A DNA stretch of 64,000 nucleotides from Reticulitermes speratus. Lineage: Eukaryota > Arthropoda > Insecta > Blattodea > Rhinotermitidae. The stretch lies in the NCBI GenBank assembly GCA_021186555.1, contig JAJKFL010000013.1, positions 16,175,243 through 16,239,242 on the forward strand, written 5' to 3'. The notes beneath the pieces are model-generated. The model was not told where the DNA came from. It made no database searches and was given only the letters and a program-made list of their open reading frames with translations. The position numbers and the translations under genes were made by a program. Shown piece by piece: positions 44,336-56,381 of the stretch (position 1 is the stretch's first letter; each line of letters starts with the position of its first letter).

Positions 44336-44875
44336 ATAACATTTATTCCAAGTTGTGGCACAGTTATACCATATATAAGTTACTCTAACATATTTCGGCT
44401 AACATATGTAGCCATCCTCAGGGAGTACACACAAGGGTCATGTTTAGTTAAACATATGTAACATTGTCGGAAGATTAAGTAAAATATACACTTCAAAGTT
44501 AATTACATTATGTTTGTATGATATAGACGATGATGTATACGAGAAGAGTGCGCAATTAGTAAAATTTTAAAATAATTTTAACACTCATTTAACTCTTTTA
44601 TGTCAGAATTTCTGCTAATATTAAAAAAATGCTGGGACGTCAACAATTTTACTGATTGTGTTCTCTTAGCGTATACATTATTGTCTTTCTGATACAAACA
44701 TATTGTAATTAACTCTGAAATGTACATTTTACCTTCCTCTTCGACAGTGTTATATATTTGTACCTAAACATGACCTTCGTACTCCCTGAAGATGGCTACA
44801 TGTGGTAGGCGAAACATGCTGGCGTAACTTGTATAGGGTATAAACTATGCAGCAAGTTGGAATAAATGTCTTACC
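44336..44875. mobile_element. Large palindromic Penelope-type element (P6)
   Basis: Arms of about 190 bases (44336-44525 and 44683-44873) around a 157-base spacer. Shared blocks, left in reverse and right forward, are ACTCCCTGAAGATGGCTACA, a short stem, GTAGGCGAAACATGC (right) / TTAGCCGAAATATGT (left), GTAACTT...GTATA, and GCAAGTTGGAATAAATGTC. Inner blocks ACAAACATATTGTAATTAAC and TACAAACATAATGTAATTAA also pair. This is the longest and best-kept example of the palindromic design. No open frames. Confidence 0.85.
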
Positions 44876-45854
44876 TGTACATCACACATTGCACAGAGAA
44901 TGTATAATATTAAGTTTTTGAAATATCGTCGTTAAGTAACATCATAATATTAATCATATCTGTCATTCATAATCACGTTATCATGTATAATTTGACCCTA
45001 CACATTGTAACTTTGTACGTCACATAACAGAACCACCGTCTGATTAAAATATTTTAAAACAGTGAAAGTGCAGTCACGTCGGGACGTAAGCGCTGAAAGT
45101 GTTTACTGTGATATAAGCGTCTGCCTCTAATGTCACGTTATTGGATTTTACCTTTCACGGATCCTAGATAAGGTTGCGCCTCCCACAAGTGGGAGCTGTT
45201 TTCTGTCTCCCTTCTTTACACAATGTCAAATTAATATGATCAGAATTCGTTATATAACTGGAATGTAAATAATGTGTTGAGATAGTAATCTATTCAAGTA
45301 GGACATATTTTTTAAGTCGACCGTCTGTAGGTTATATTTGACAGTTAAATTGCTCATTAAACACAGAGCAGAATTATTATAAAAATATGAGAAACTTTTC
45401 ATGTTGCCCTTTCTGTTATACGTGTTTGAAAATTGTCTTCCAAAGGGAGAAGAGACATCGGGGACAGTTCTTTAACGGTCCATGACAGTGGCCGATTCAT
45501 TACGCGCCTGTTGTGTCGGACATTGTCCATTTCGTGATGTGTAATACATGACATACTCGTACGTAGCATTTCGAGAGTTGGTTCAAATTCCGTCTTCAGG
45601 TGATTGGTTGTCATTGTAGAGATATGGTTTTCTTTTGTTGCTTAGATAAGAGTCGCAACGGTATTGAATACTAGGCTAGCGGTTAGCACACTTGCGTAGT
45701 CCGTATAATTTCCTTGTCACTCTGTTTTCAAACACGTGTACTTAAATTTTTTCATAGTAAGGAAGCATGTTTCGCAACCATAGAAATATACTGGCAAAAC
45801 TATTGTTTTATACATACGTAATGTTCTGTAAGTTATGTATGCGAGTAACTTGCA
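44876..45854. other. Unassigned sequence
   Basis: No feature recognised. Confidence 0.5.
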
Positions 45855-46090
45855 TTTATATTCGTTAGGCCAAACGGGATGACAATATTCAGACTGTGGT
45901 CTTCTGGGTAGTTACTAACGTTTCGAAACATCCTGTTACCCCTATCTTCTGCCCTGAAAGTAAGGTGGAGGCAACAGATTCTGTCGCAGTATTGGAACCA
46001 CCCAAATGATTGCAAGATATCAGAAGTACACCATAGATCATTATCTGAATTTTACAGCCATGAAAACCTCAAACCTCATATTGGATTGTG
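45855..46090. mobile_element. Palindromic Penelope-type element (P7)
   Basis: Left arm in reverse: GTTACTAACGTTTCGAAACA and ACCCCTATCTTCTGCCC (about 45910-45955), preceded by GACTGTGGTCTTCTGGGTA. Right arm: CCCTGAAAGTAAGGTGGAGG (45952 on), CAACAGATTCTGTCGC, CAGAAGTACACCATAGATCA and CATGAAAACCTCAAACCTCA. The arms meet without a spacer. The right arm has lost its GAAAC box. Confidence 0.7.
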
Positions 46091-48345
46091 ATAATTTTCA
46101 AGTGAATAATAAAAAGCATTTTCTGAACTTTCTTTTCTCCTACGTTTATCGTTAATCACATTTCTGTTATTATTTCCAGTTCCTTATACTTCGGAACATA
46201 TTTAAATGGCGCACTTCATATAAATTTATGTCGTGACTTTCTCATGGAATCCTTCCTTTCGTCAAGTTTTGGAGTCCGCCATAGGTAACTGCAGATATAT
46301 AATCGTTGTATATTCAAGATCTAACAGAAGTTTGCCGATGTCCTTCCATGGTTACCAGCAGGTGGAGGGATACGGGTGCTGTGCTTCGGTTGTGACATTA
46401 CCTAGGTCACTCGGTCAATAGAATTTAAATTACGGACAAACCTTAACGACTTTGTGTCCATTAATCATTGTCATCTTCACACAATGGACCGTTCCTCAAG
46501 GCCACGTTTACCGTGATACTCTTCAAGCATGGATTCAAAGTAAAGTCCACCGTTCGGATGAAGAGGGCCGCAATATTGGGAAACTTGCTGCGCTGTGATT
46601 AATTTTGTTGCGCAGTTTGTTTTGCAGTAAACCTACAGACCACTCAGTAAACACAATCCATTTGAAGTTCGGTCTTTCCATCTAAAACTGTGGGACTTCG
46701 CCTGACACACATATTGGACATTGTGCATCGTCTTTTTTGTTTTGTTTAAAAATTGCAGTATTTAGGAAGCTCTTTGTGAGTCCGTCATCAGGCAAAATAC
46801 GAAACCTACTCTGGTGGGCCCATCAGATGGAAGTAATGTCTGGGGGCTGTGATTAGCGCTATCTAATGAGCCCAACACAACATGTATCATACTTTTACGT
46901 GATGCGGAAGCAGAGCCATCTTCCGAACGTTGGGCTATTTAACCAAAACGATACAACGGAAAATGTCCACTGTTCGAGTTGGCCTATGTTGCAGTTTTAT
47001 AACACACCTGCATCATAAAATGTTATGGAGTCGAGCCACGTTTTAGGGATCTGTCAGTTTACCGCAACGACAATGCGACTGGCATGTTATAACTGGAATG
47101 TTATAAGTATCCGGTTCGGTTCCCTGCCGAGGATCGCACATTTTTATAAAGTTCTTAGTTTAGTTTAATTTAATGTCAGGATGTGCTTCAGCCTCGTTAA
47201 CAGCCCAACTTAATCCGTAGGATGTGGAAATATGTTCACGCTCTTTTGTAACAAGTGAGTGATGTTTGCAAAAGAAGTCTCTTATAAGCGGCAGATTGTA
47301 ATATTCTGTCGCTTTTCATTCAACGCTTTATAATCTGTGCAGTTGCCTCAACGTTATTAAATAAATCAACAGATACGTAACATAACCCCTTGGTAGAGGA
47401 CCTACTCAAGAAAGTCCCTGTTGTTGTGGAACACGAACATTCCTCGCTGCCATCACAAAACTCCGTTTGTTGTATCCCTACCATAAGAGAATATGACCCT
47501 TTCCGTGCAGGATTATATTTAAGAAAAATTTCTTTTTTTAGTAGGTCTATATTTAAATGGTGTCGTTATGATTTCTGTTGTTTAAGAGTAATAAATATAT
47601 TAATTTATATTCCTTTAAAGTAAGAAACTATGTTTCATAACCATACAGAACTACTGGTAATATTATTGTTTTAATAATTTCTAATTTTAAATTCCACTAT
47701 TATTTAAAGTGGGATGATAGCGTATGATATGCTAAAGTCTTTGAATTTATTTTACTTCTGATTGCATCACGAACATCGTTTCTGTTATTGCTCCCAAATT
47801 TTTATAGGCTTGTGTACGTATACGCATTTGTTGCCGCACGCTGCCGTCGTTGGCCAACCGATGTATGTATTTAAGCAAATTTTGTGCTCTGTGGTAAAGG
47901 TGGGTACAGTCCAAAATGTCGGATATTTCGGTGTTCCGTACAGAACGAACTGTTCGCAGGAGAAGGATTGGTTGCATTTAACTGCTATGAACACTTCAGA
48001 CTCTAGCCTATATTATACAAAACGCTTTTTGTGGTCTCCTCACATCGTGCCTTAAAACAGGCCACGATTGTTTTTTCTCATATAGCTTCCGATTCATCAT
48101 TTACTGTATCCTTTAATTCCACTATATCGCCTTCGGCGCTAAGTAAACCCAGCAATTAACACAGTGTAGCTTAATGAGGAAGTAAACAAACAATAAAACT
48201 ATGGAATTTGACTCTTTTTATTTCTTGTCTCTCTGTCTAATATTTTGCTGAATCTCTTCCATAGACTAAGATTTAACCTTTTGAACTAGGTGGCCCATTT
48301 TTCCGAAGATCATAATTCACTGATAAAATAGTATCTATGTATGTA
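46091..48345. other. Unassigned sequence, 2.25 kb
   Basis: No gene, repeat family or RNA recognised; open stretches look random. Confidence 0.5.
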
Positions 48346-48570
48346 TGGAGGGTGGATAGCTGGCATAGCGTAATTGGGTTGGATGATCCGGGATTCTAGT
48401 CCCGGCAAGGGAAAAGTATTTTTCTCTTCTGCAAAAGATCTAGGTCGGCTCTGGGCCCACCCGGCCCCCTATTCAAAGGGACCGTGGATTCTTTCCCGCC
48501 GTGGAGTGATGTTGACCACTCAATTCCATCTACTGACGAGGCACAGAAGGATATCACTATTACCAACTTT
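48346..48570 (+). mobile_element. Divergent family A SINE
   Basis: Head GGATAGCTGGCATAGCGTAA, B-box relic GGGATTCTAGTCCCGG (48389-48404), body GGCTCTGGGCCCACCCGGCC, CCCTATTCAAAGGGACCG and TGACGAGGCACAGAAGG. About a quarter of positions differ from the 16.7 kb copy, so it is older. Confidence 0.75.
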
Positions 48571-48774
48571 GGGATTAAATATGTATTTAGGAACACTAGC
48601 CAGTAGACTAAGGGACTGGTTATAGATTGGGTAGATATTTAGATACTTAAATATGAGTGATTTAATAAGACAAAACACGCGTAAGAAATATATGTATCTA
48701 ATGGAGAAGGGGCTACCACCGTCTCAATCCGGGGTCAGTCGGAAGATAGTCGCAATAAGAGGATGGTCTGAACA

Positions 48775-48776
<2 letters not shown>

Positions 48777-48817
<41 letters not shown>

Positions 48818-48818
48818 G
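48777..48818. repeat. (ATT)n microsatellite
   Basis: About 14 ATT units. It gives an artificial poly-isoleucine open frame, which I do not treat as a gene. Confidence 0.97.
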
Positions 48819-49554
48819 CTGACAAGAATGAGTGGGGTTATACCTGTCCCATCTGTTGGCGTTCATGGTGTGCCCTGGGACAACTTAACATTCACATGTA
48901 TATACATCATAGATTCATTATCGCGTACACAACAGATCGGGTTGTTGCAAATAAGTGTATCTGAAACACTTACTACGGTTTTCGTATTCTGAACGGGTTG
49001 ATGTATCAGACAGTACCTTTAGAAAATACTTCTCTAACCCTTTAAAGACGAAGGGTAAACTGTTTTATTTGAAGACAGTTCGTACCGCGCAGTAAACACT
49101 TTCCATCTCTGTTATAAAAACCAATCAGTTAATGCTATATAGGGCAAAAGTCGCTGTTTGTTCTGAGATAAATACAATACACATAAAGACAGTGTGGGCA
49201 GAATGTACAATTTTTGAAACTTAAAACTGTTGGTACATTTAACTTCGCGAGTCGCGAAAAACATTCTCGCCACCCACATACTGAGTAACACTGGTCTAGA
49301 CAACTGAAAAAAGCCTACACCACATCGACAGAGGACGGCATCGGTTTTCAGCCGACACTTCCACTGGTGTTGGACCAGTCTTAGACAGATACTGGTTCCA
49401 AGAATATCAACTGTTATGGAAGCCAAGTGCCCAAGGTCGATGGTCTGGTAACGGGAACACGCGTGGAACAAATGAGACACGACAGACTCTGATTTCAGAT
49501 ACTTTATTTTCTCATTTCACGGACGTATAAACATCCCGTCAAGCGGACTACAAT
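48819..49554. other. Unassigned sequence
   Basis: The minus-strand string CAGTGTTACTCAGTATGTGG (from about 49292) faintly resembles a hAT end, but no partner end or transposase was found beside it. Confidence 0.35.
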
Positions 49555-49840
49555 TCGAAACCCGGTGTGCTATGACAAAATGTTGGGAGTCACTGTTGCT
49601 AAGTGCTCCGAACTGTTCCGAAGGAAGGCCCACCTTGTTTACCGCCTGTGTGATTTGGTGCTGCAGATCATACACGGTTGTAGGGATTGTGGAAGTGCAT
49701 CACATGCATCACGAATACGTCGTGCACGTGCAATCCATTTTCCAGGAAGTAGTTAGTCGATATGGGCACGGACCTCGGTATGGCAATATGGCGGTGCGCC
49801 ATCTTGTTGAACAATCATGTTCTAGATGTGGCATCGGATA
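49555..49840 (-). pseudogene. Transposase C-terminal fragment, IS630/mariner-like
   Basis: The minus strand reads MIVQQDGAPPYCHTEVRAHI, then LLPGKWIARARRI and, after a gap or frame change, LQHQITQAVNKVGLPSEQFG. QQDGAPPH is the conserved block with the second catalytic aspartate in this transposase group, and the PGRWIGR-like motif follows it. The usual WPPRSPDLTPCDFFLWG block between the two parts is missing, so the last catalytic residue is lost. No N-terminal half nearby. Confidence 0.75.
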
Positions 49841-50357
49841 GTGTTACAGCATCACAAAGGTGATAAACAAGGTGTATCGAGATAACGCGTTATGAATTGT
49901 TATTTGTGAAGGAGGTAGGAGGAAAGAATCTCTACAGTAACCTGAAAAGTCTTAGAGAAACCATGCCATGCCTCTAATAGCAATATTTCCCGCCGATATT
50001 CCAAACAGGGACGTTCCGCGTACGAAGGAGGAATGCTAACCGTTACATCAAGACGTTATTTATGTAGCTCCAAGTAAAGAGGGTACAGAGCTTTGAATGT
50101 AATGAAAAGAGCATATTCAGCGTGGTTGAAACTGTTTGGAAAGAGGCTGCTGTATATTTCATACTGCTGTCCGAAAATGTGTTACTACAAGTCATGGACC
50201 TGTGGGTTGTATAAAAAGTGGGGAACTTCGTTACTAAGTGAAGAGCTGGACGTGTACAAATCTGCGCAGTGTAGTAGCGGTCCTACACAGCTTCCATCAC
50301 ATTCATAGCAAACATACGGGACCTGCACATTTGCAGCTCTTTTCATTTACTTAATCC
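49841..50357. other. Unassigned sequence
   Basis: No feature recognised; the open stretch at 50093-50308 has no identifiable domain. Confidence 0.45.
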
Positions 50358-50553
50358 TTCCGGCTGCACTATGGCCCTGGGTTCGACTCAGCCTCTGACA
50401 GAAATGAGTACCAGTGATATCTCCGGGGGGTAAAGGCAGCCGCTGCGTAGGGCTGACAACATTACCATCTTCATATGCCGGTTGTGTACAAATTCTGGGA
50501 GCGTCCTGGAGCTCTAAGGGTCTGTCAAAGCCTGTAATGGGATAGTTTTACCC
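50358..50553 (+). mobile_element. Family C SINE, head truncated
   Basis: CGGCTGCACTATGGCCCTGG, GACTCAGCCTCTGACAGAAA, GGGGGGTAAAGGCAGCCGCT, TTCATATGCCGGTTGTG and GCCTGTAATGGGATAGTTTT match the body of the full copy at 7.3-7.6 kb. The tRNA-like head is absent. Confidence 0.85.
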
Positions 50554-51064
50554 TTCACATTTACAACTCATATGTAAGACGCAGTCTGGCTGAAGAGAGA
50601 ATAGGAAAGTTAGCTGTTAGCATCCATCGTCAAACAGTCTTCTTTGACCCTGTTTTCAAAACCACGTAGTGGGGAGCCACCGCCTGGACTGGCCTTCAAG
50701 GGTTCAAACACTCGTAATTTTTTACCAGTTCTGCCACTAATGTATTGTTCAGTTCGTTGTGTAGAATAGGTTATTTCCGGTTCCTTCCGAAGCCCTTCAC
50801 CCAGCCTTTGCACCTGCTGTCCTTGAACGGCTCTCCGTCGGAACGTAATCACGCGCATCGAAAGCTTCGTCTGCCGTGCTACTGACACGTATACCCGTAT
50901 GTTAGTTCAACGTTCTTATTTTCAGAATAAGTTGCGGTGTTATTGCAACTTAAGCGTTTATCACACCATGCTATCATTATTTATCCAGAATTATCCGATA
51001 TACAGCACTAATGACTCATCTTTCAGAAAATTCCAGTCCGTATTACATCACCATGAAATGTAAA
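50554..51064. other. Unassigned sequence
   Basis: No feature recognised; the minus open stretch 50610-50888 shows no known domain. Confidence 0.4.
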
Positions 51065-51472
51065 ATTGTCCCCGTGTCTAAGCATCACGCCATGAAGCCG
51101 TATAGGGGAGGTGAGGTAATATGATGCTTATTCTTAGCTTCAACACTTATATAAATGTGAATGGTCAGCTTTACGCTACGGATACCTTATCCCAGGAAAA
51201 GAGCTCCGGTAGTCGCTGGGTAAGAGACTGGGTCCCAGCGTCTGGTGCAGTTGGTGGCGGGAAACATTTTCTACTCTTGGTAGGAGTCTAAATCAGGTCC
51301 CAGAGGCGATGTGGTCGTGGTGGCTGAGAAAAAATTCTCTGCTCCTGCCGGTAATCGAAACCAGGTCCCAGAGCCGGTCTGGCGAAGAGAAGTAATTTTT
51401 TTGCCTGCCGGAAATTGAAACTAGGCCGTCCATTCTGTAGCCAATCACGGTACTGAATAAGCCGTACCGGGT
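51065..51472 (-). mobile_element. Family A-like SINE with an internal triplication
   Basis: Minus-strand order: tail near CCCGTGTCTAAGCATCACGC, body GAATGGTCAGCTTTACGCTA and CCAGGAAAAGAGCTCCGGTA, then three copies of a unit of about 65 bases that each begin with GGTCCCAG (51231, 51296, 51364) and end in the B-box-like block GGTAATCGAAACCAGGTCC or its variants. The head, TAGCCAATCACGGTACTGAA, is at about 51438-51457. Normal copies have the unit once. Confidence 0.75.
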
Positions 51473-52789
51473 CATAAACAGTATCCCTATATAAATGATA
51501 ATTCATTCAGCAAGCGAAGTAGTTCGTAATGTTAAATATTAACTGACTGAGTGCTTGGTAGTAGTAGTAGTAGTAGTAGTATTAAGTAGTTTTTGTGGCG
51601 GCGGCGGCCGTGGCGCTGGTGGTGGAATATTAACGTGGGGTTTTGAAATGCTGAAATGATAACCTTGTTCCTAGTACAAAGCTGGGCTAAGGTACGGATG
51701 AGCACAAAAAGTTTACGTTTACCGCATCTTTGTTTAAGCTCCGTGAAACAGTCCATGAGTCTCCTATTTGAAAGAACATTTAATTCCTGCCGCAGCAAAA
51801 TCTTCGTTTTTATTGTGACAGCTCAGTCTTCCTATATAAGAGTATTTTTCGGCATAGTAGGTCATTTAGTTTCTGATACTGGACCGTTGAGGAAACATCT
51901 TATTTTTCAAATTCCTTAAATTCAGTCAGTTCAGATCAATTCACTGAAATTTTTCGGAACAATCCCATTTAAATCTTTAGCGTTCAAAAACGTAAACCCA
52001 TCCCACTTCATTAAATTTCTGTTTTATCCCTACTGAGCAGTACAAACTTACAGTTTTCTTTCTTATCTCCTGTTGTTGTTGTTTTTTCCCCTTTCCTTCA
52101 GTCCCCTCTGGGGTCGGTAGTCCATTAAAGTATTCTACATATATTTTCTTTACGGTAGGGTGTAATTCTTTCCCATTCATTACAAGAATTGCCCTTTCAG
52201 ACCTATTTCAGGAAATACGGCACTGACCAAAATAATATAATAAACAGTAGCAATATTCAGACACTGCATTCAGTTATATTCTTCTTCTTTTCTTAAATTC
52301 TCGCGTTAAAGCGGTTTGCTTATTGTGTGTTGATTTTCACTCTTCTGTGTAAAGATTCAGCTTTCCGATAAAATATGGTGTCATCTAATTCATATTCCGT
52401 TATAGATGTCTTTCTTCATTAAGAATGCCGCGAGACTACACGTGCATCTGCATCTGCATCTCCATGACGACCGAGTCCTTTAAAAGACCTGTAACAAACT
52501 ACGTATTATTTTTTAACTAGGTCACCTTTTTGCATCTCTTCATTTCACGATTCTAGTAATCATTCTCTAAACACTGCCAACCTTTCACTGGCGCCTTTTC
52601 CGTGCATCACGTTTTGATGCATTGCAGGAAAGGCCGCTGCAACCAGTCCTGCCAACCCTGCTTCCACAGCTTCTTCTTCATCACATTCTCCCCGTTCACT
52701 GATGAAAACTGTTTTTCGTCAACTTTCGCGAATTAGACTATAGCTGTGTGTTCGATTCAGAATTGTTTCTAAAGCAGTGTCATCCTTTA
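51473..52789. other. Unassigned, with (AGT)n tract
   Basis: An (AGT)n microsatellite lies at 51557-51582 and a GGCGGCGGCGG tract near 51597. No gene recognised. Confidence 0.5.
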
Positions 52790-54360
52790 GACCAAGCATG
52801 TCACACTTTTTGGTGCGTGCGGGGCGCACCTATTTAAGAGGTTTGAAAATGAGACAGAAATATTTAAAAACAAATATAAAATTATAATATCGTAAAAACA
52901 TCACGATACCATAACTAAAATAAGCTTTTGTTATCTCATTCAAATAGAAATTGAAAAGAAAATCTAAACTAGATTATCCAGTGGCGTGCTATCCTGACAC
53001 ATCACCTCGATTCGGAAGATTGTCCAGAAAATTGGTACCTTTTATTTGCACTTAGCTTCATGTTTAAAATTTTCTGTTTTAAAACACTCATTATTTACGA
53101 CAAATGTGTTTCTCTTAATGAATATATTTCGGTCTTGTTCCGTTTCATGGTGAGAACAGATATTTACACAAATATATGCCACCAAATATCGCACGGAGCT
53201 ATTTGGCAAGAAAACTGAAAGCTTTGGAAATCCAGTGGTAGGTGTAAACATTGGCAAGTTGTATAATATTGTATACTTAGTCGCAAAAGACTTCTTGTAT
53301 ATTATATGAGGGAAAATGTGAAATTTTCCACCAGGCTTTCCATTTATTTTTTTCACACTGTCGTTTTTAGTACCCATCGTAGCAGGGGCTCCGTCAGACA
53401 CATTGCACACAAATTTGCTAAGTTAATATTTTTCAGTAAACTATATAACAGAAGATGTCTTCTCCGGTAATAGTTCCATGCAAAGTAATTATTTCGACAA
53501 GCTCCTCAGTTGCAACAGAATTTGAGTTACAGCCGCAAATAAACACTGCAAATTGAGCAGTACTTTTGCATCTGTGCTTTCACCCTGTTGCTCTCGAGTA
53601 AAAAGGTAAAGTTCTCTCTAGAACAGGCAATGAAGGCCCAGAGGGGGAGTAGAGGTATAGTTCTACTCTTTCTTTAACCCTGACACTAGATGGGGGTGGG
53701 TGGTCAACTTCATGCCCCGGCCGCTTTACCCCTGGGAAAGATACCCGGTACCCGTTGTATAGGAGGCTGGGTGGGCCCCAGGGCCGGTCTGGACGGCTGC
53801 GAAAAATCTCGCCCCCACCGGGAATCGATCCCTGGACCGTCCAGCCCGTAGCGAGTCGCTATACCCACTACGCTATCCCGACCCTTGCTTTCGTAATTGT
53901 ACCACTCGATCTTAATTGCCATCTAAAATAATTTGGTATGTCGTAAGTTCAGCTGAGGCTTATGCTAGAATTATTTTGCTTTTTCTGGACAGATTATTTC
54001 AAATTCCTTTTACTGCTGATTCGTCTTATTTATTAATTTTATAGAAGACTGCTTGTTCCTTTTTTAAAGACGATTTTAATTCGCACAATTTGCGCGCTTT
54101 ACATTTTTCTTATACACGTTTTATTTTTATTTTCGGGGTTTCGTAGTGACATTTAACGTTACACTCTTTACAAACGCCAACCGTTTTCTCTTTTGACAAA
54201 TCAGACAGAGGATATTGTTTTTAACTGTGAAGAGAATAGTCCTCTTCTAATTTTCTTTCAAGCATGCAACCCACGACCTCTGTGTTACATTTTGCAGTAT
54301 CAGGTGACGTCGGGTTGGCATTGTCGTTTATTATTTAAATAACCGTTACAGTTAAATAAC
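52790..54360 (-). mobile_element. hAT transposon remnant, interrupted by a SINE
   Basis: Minus-strand translation gives a basic N-terminal part (IKIKRVYKKNVKRAN, about 54130-54085, and AELTTYQIILD near 53950-53920), then the catalytic region: STDAKVLLNLQCLFAAV (about 53580-53530), ATEELVEIITLHGTITGEDI (about 53510-53450) and VSDGAPATMGTKNDSVKKIN, FPHIIYKKSFATK (53410-53290). TDA and DGAPA hold the first and second catalytic aspartates of hAT enzymes such as those related to GTF2IRD2/ZBED proteins (family knowledge). Frames shift several times. A candidate left end, AGCATGTCACACTTTTTGGT, lies at about 52796, but no matching right end was found, so the limits are approximate. The C-terminal dimerisation part seems deleted. 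Confidence 0.7.
53588..53896 (-). mobile_element. Full-length family A SINE inserted in the hAT gene
   Basis: Element about 53602-53884. Head in reverse: CTACGCTATCCCGACCC (about 53868-53884); B box GGGAATCGATCCC (53820-53832); body ATAGGAGGCTGGGTGGGCCC; tail GTTCTCTCTAGAACAGGCAA and AAAAAGGTAAAG. Imperfect duplications TTGCTCTCG (53588) and TTGCTTTCG (53885) bracket it. It separates the N-terminal part of the hAT gene from its STDA motif. Confidence 0.9.
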
Positions 54361-55995
54361 GCGAATTTCACCGCAACTACACTACAGTGAACTGGATATA
54401 TGAAAAAGCTGATTTGTATCAAATGTAACTCAGTATTATCTATGTATTATTCCTGTGAACGCAGAGACGCCCCGACACCTCAGTTCTAACGTAACACTTG
54501 ATTGACTCCAAGTTGCAATTCGTGTGCGCAAACCTCTCGCTTCACATACAGCCGCCGTGAAAATACACAAAAAAACAAATTCCGCTTAACAGTGTGATAA
54601 CTGACTGTATGGTCTTATGCAAGCGAACGTTTCTACTCATAAATCGTAATCTTGTGGCCATGTTCACACTTTGTTTTGAAAAGTCTCGCGGGCCATATGT
54701 CCATCATCAACGCACGTCTCTAAGACCAAGCAGGATTGGTGACTCCTACGCTATAGCATTTGCTTTATTGTATGAAAGGCAACGTGGTTCTGTTTTAATA
54801 TATGTATTTATACAAACGCGGTATCGCCGGTTGCATGCACCCTTAGATTATTTTGCATTGTAAAAATGGCGTGGTGGACGTTTTTGTGTAGAAGAATGAG
54901 GATATTAAGAGATTTTTAAGAGTGTTTGCGATGTATCGTTTTCAAAATTTGAGCTTCTACCAAAACAAGTTATTAAATGTGCGCATAGCACAACAGCACT
55001 GACGCGTTCGCGCCCTCATTATTTATAGAATCTAGAGGCATTCACAGATTGTCATAGGAAGAGGAGAAGTGTGCACCTGAAGTACTGATATTTGTCAGTG
55101 GTTTTGCTTAAAACCGTAAATTTCCTGCCTAAATCTAAAACAACGTAAAACACGATATAATCATTGCAACGTTTCTCGACTTGTACGGGATAACACAGCA
55201 CGCTTTGTAAATCCCTTTCTTTTAATTGTCCTTAAAACTGCAGAACTCATTGAAAAATATTATTGGTCTTAAATGTATGTCATTTTTCTATATGACCTTT
55301 CTTAAAACCATTTTTGGCTCCGATAAATATTTAGGAAGTTACACTGGAAACGCACAGGAATACGTGTAGGACTTAATGTAAATTGTTCATTATTATGACT
55401 TGTTTAATCTTATAGTTATATTAGCAGTCCGTTTAAACCAAAATTGAGGTGCATTGCAGAAATTAGTAGAACTACCTGGTATAAAATTTCATAAAACTGT
55501 TTCCAGCTGTTATCAAATTGTTAAATGCGAACAGACGCAAGGACAGACATGTGAAAGTTAATAGAAGCTTTATTAAACTTTTTATTGGTAACGTACTAAG
55601 AAAGCAGTGTTATTTTAAAATTTTGATTAGTTGGGTCTATCAGTTTCGTTAAAATATACCAAAAACAGTAATTCAGTTGAATAATGTGATCATTCGCATT
55701 GTCTCTGTGATATTACTCTCAGTTGACTTGTCATCTGCTCCATTTAACAGTGAGAATATTTTGCTGAGTCCAGAAATCCATTTTGTATTTTCGAACCACC
55801 TGGCCCTCGATACGATTTCCCCACGAGCTGTCTAATCAGGCATGTAGTCTGTTGTTTTATTGAAACAGCTGGCCGCAGTTTCCCATCAGTATAGATACAT
55901 TTATAAAGGTCAGGCCGCTGAATTATATCGACAGATCTCATATTGTGAGGGTTGGCTTGCGCACAGTTACAGTGGTGAGTCTAATAGAATATAAT
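54361..55995. other. Unassigned sequence, 1.6 kb
   Basis: May contain the unrecognised right end of the hAT element. No gene or other repeat recognised. Confidence 0.4.
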
Positions 55996-56365
55996 TCGTT
56001 TATCGTAGCTCATTTAGCGAAATATCGGTTGCGTCAAATGAAATGTAGCAGCTTTTTCCGGGAGTCTCTGATTGGCAGTCAACCTAGCAGAAACGTATAA
56101 GTGGTGTTACATGGAATGCGCTGACTCGTGGTTTAGAGAAGTTACGTTGTCCGTGTCGAATGAAATGTATTATTACATTTGTTAATTGGCAGTCGATTTA
56201 GCGAAAAATTGAATTGAAATTTGTTTTAAAGGAATTTCATTGACCGTTATTTAACGACAATTTGTCGTGTGTTATTTGGCAGTTGATTTAGCCATAACAT
56301 GTCAGCTTTGTTAAACGAAATATAGTCTTGCGGAATTTATTGACCCGCATTTAATTTAGCGGAAC
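55996..56365 (+). repeat. Degenerate tandem repeats of about 100 bases before the THAP-like exon
   Basis: A block around TTGGCAGTCGATTTAGCGAA recurs: CATTTAGCGAAATA (about 56012), TTGGCAGTCAACCTAGCAGA (56072), TTGGCAGTCGATTTAGCGAA (56186), TTGGCAGTTGATTTAGCCAT (56276) and TTTAATTTAGCGGAAC (about 56350). AATGAAATGTA-like strings recur between them. Spacings are 60-115 bases and similarity is moderate. The array stops just before the ATG at 56382, so it may be promoter or 5' UTR sequence. Confidence 0.6.
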
Positions 56366-56381
56366 TATAGACTGAGTGAAC

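Noticed and set aside
48653-48964. Plus-strand open frame of 103 residues with a poly-isoleucine core
   Set aside because: The core is just the (ATT)n microsatellite; the flanks show no domain and no splice or start context.
49200-49480. hAT-like end CAGTGTTACTCAGTATGTGG
   Set aside because: Only one end, weak match, and no partner or transposase nearby.
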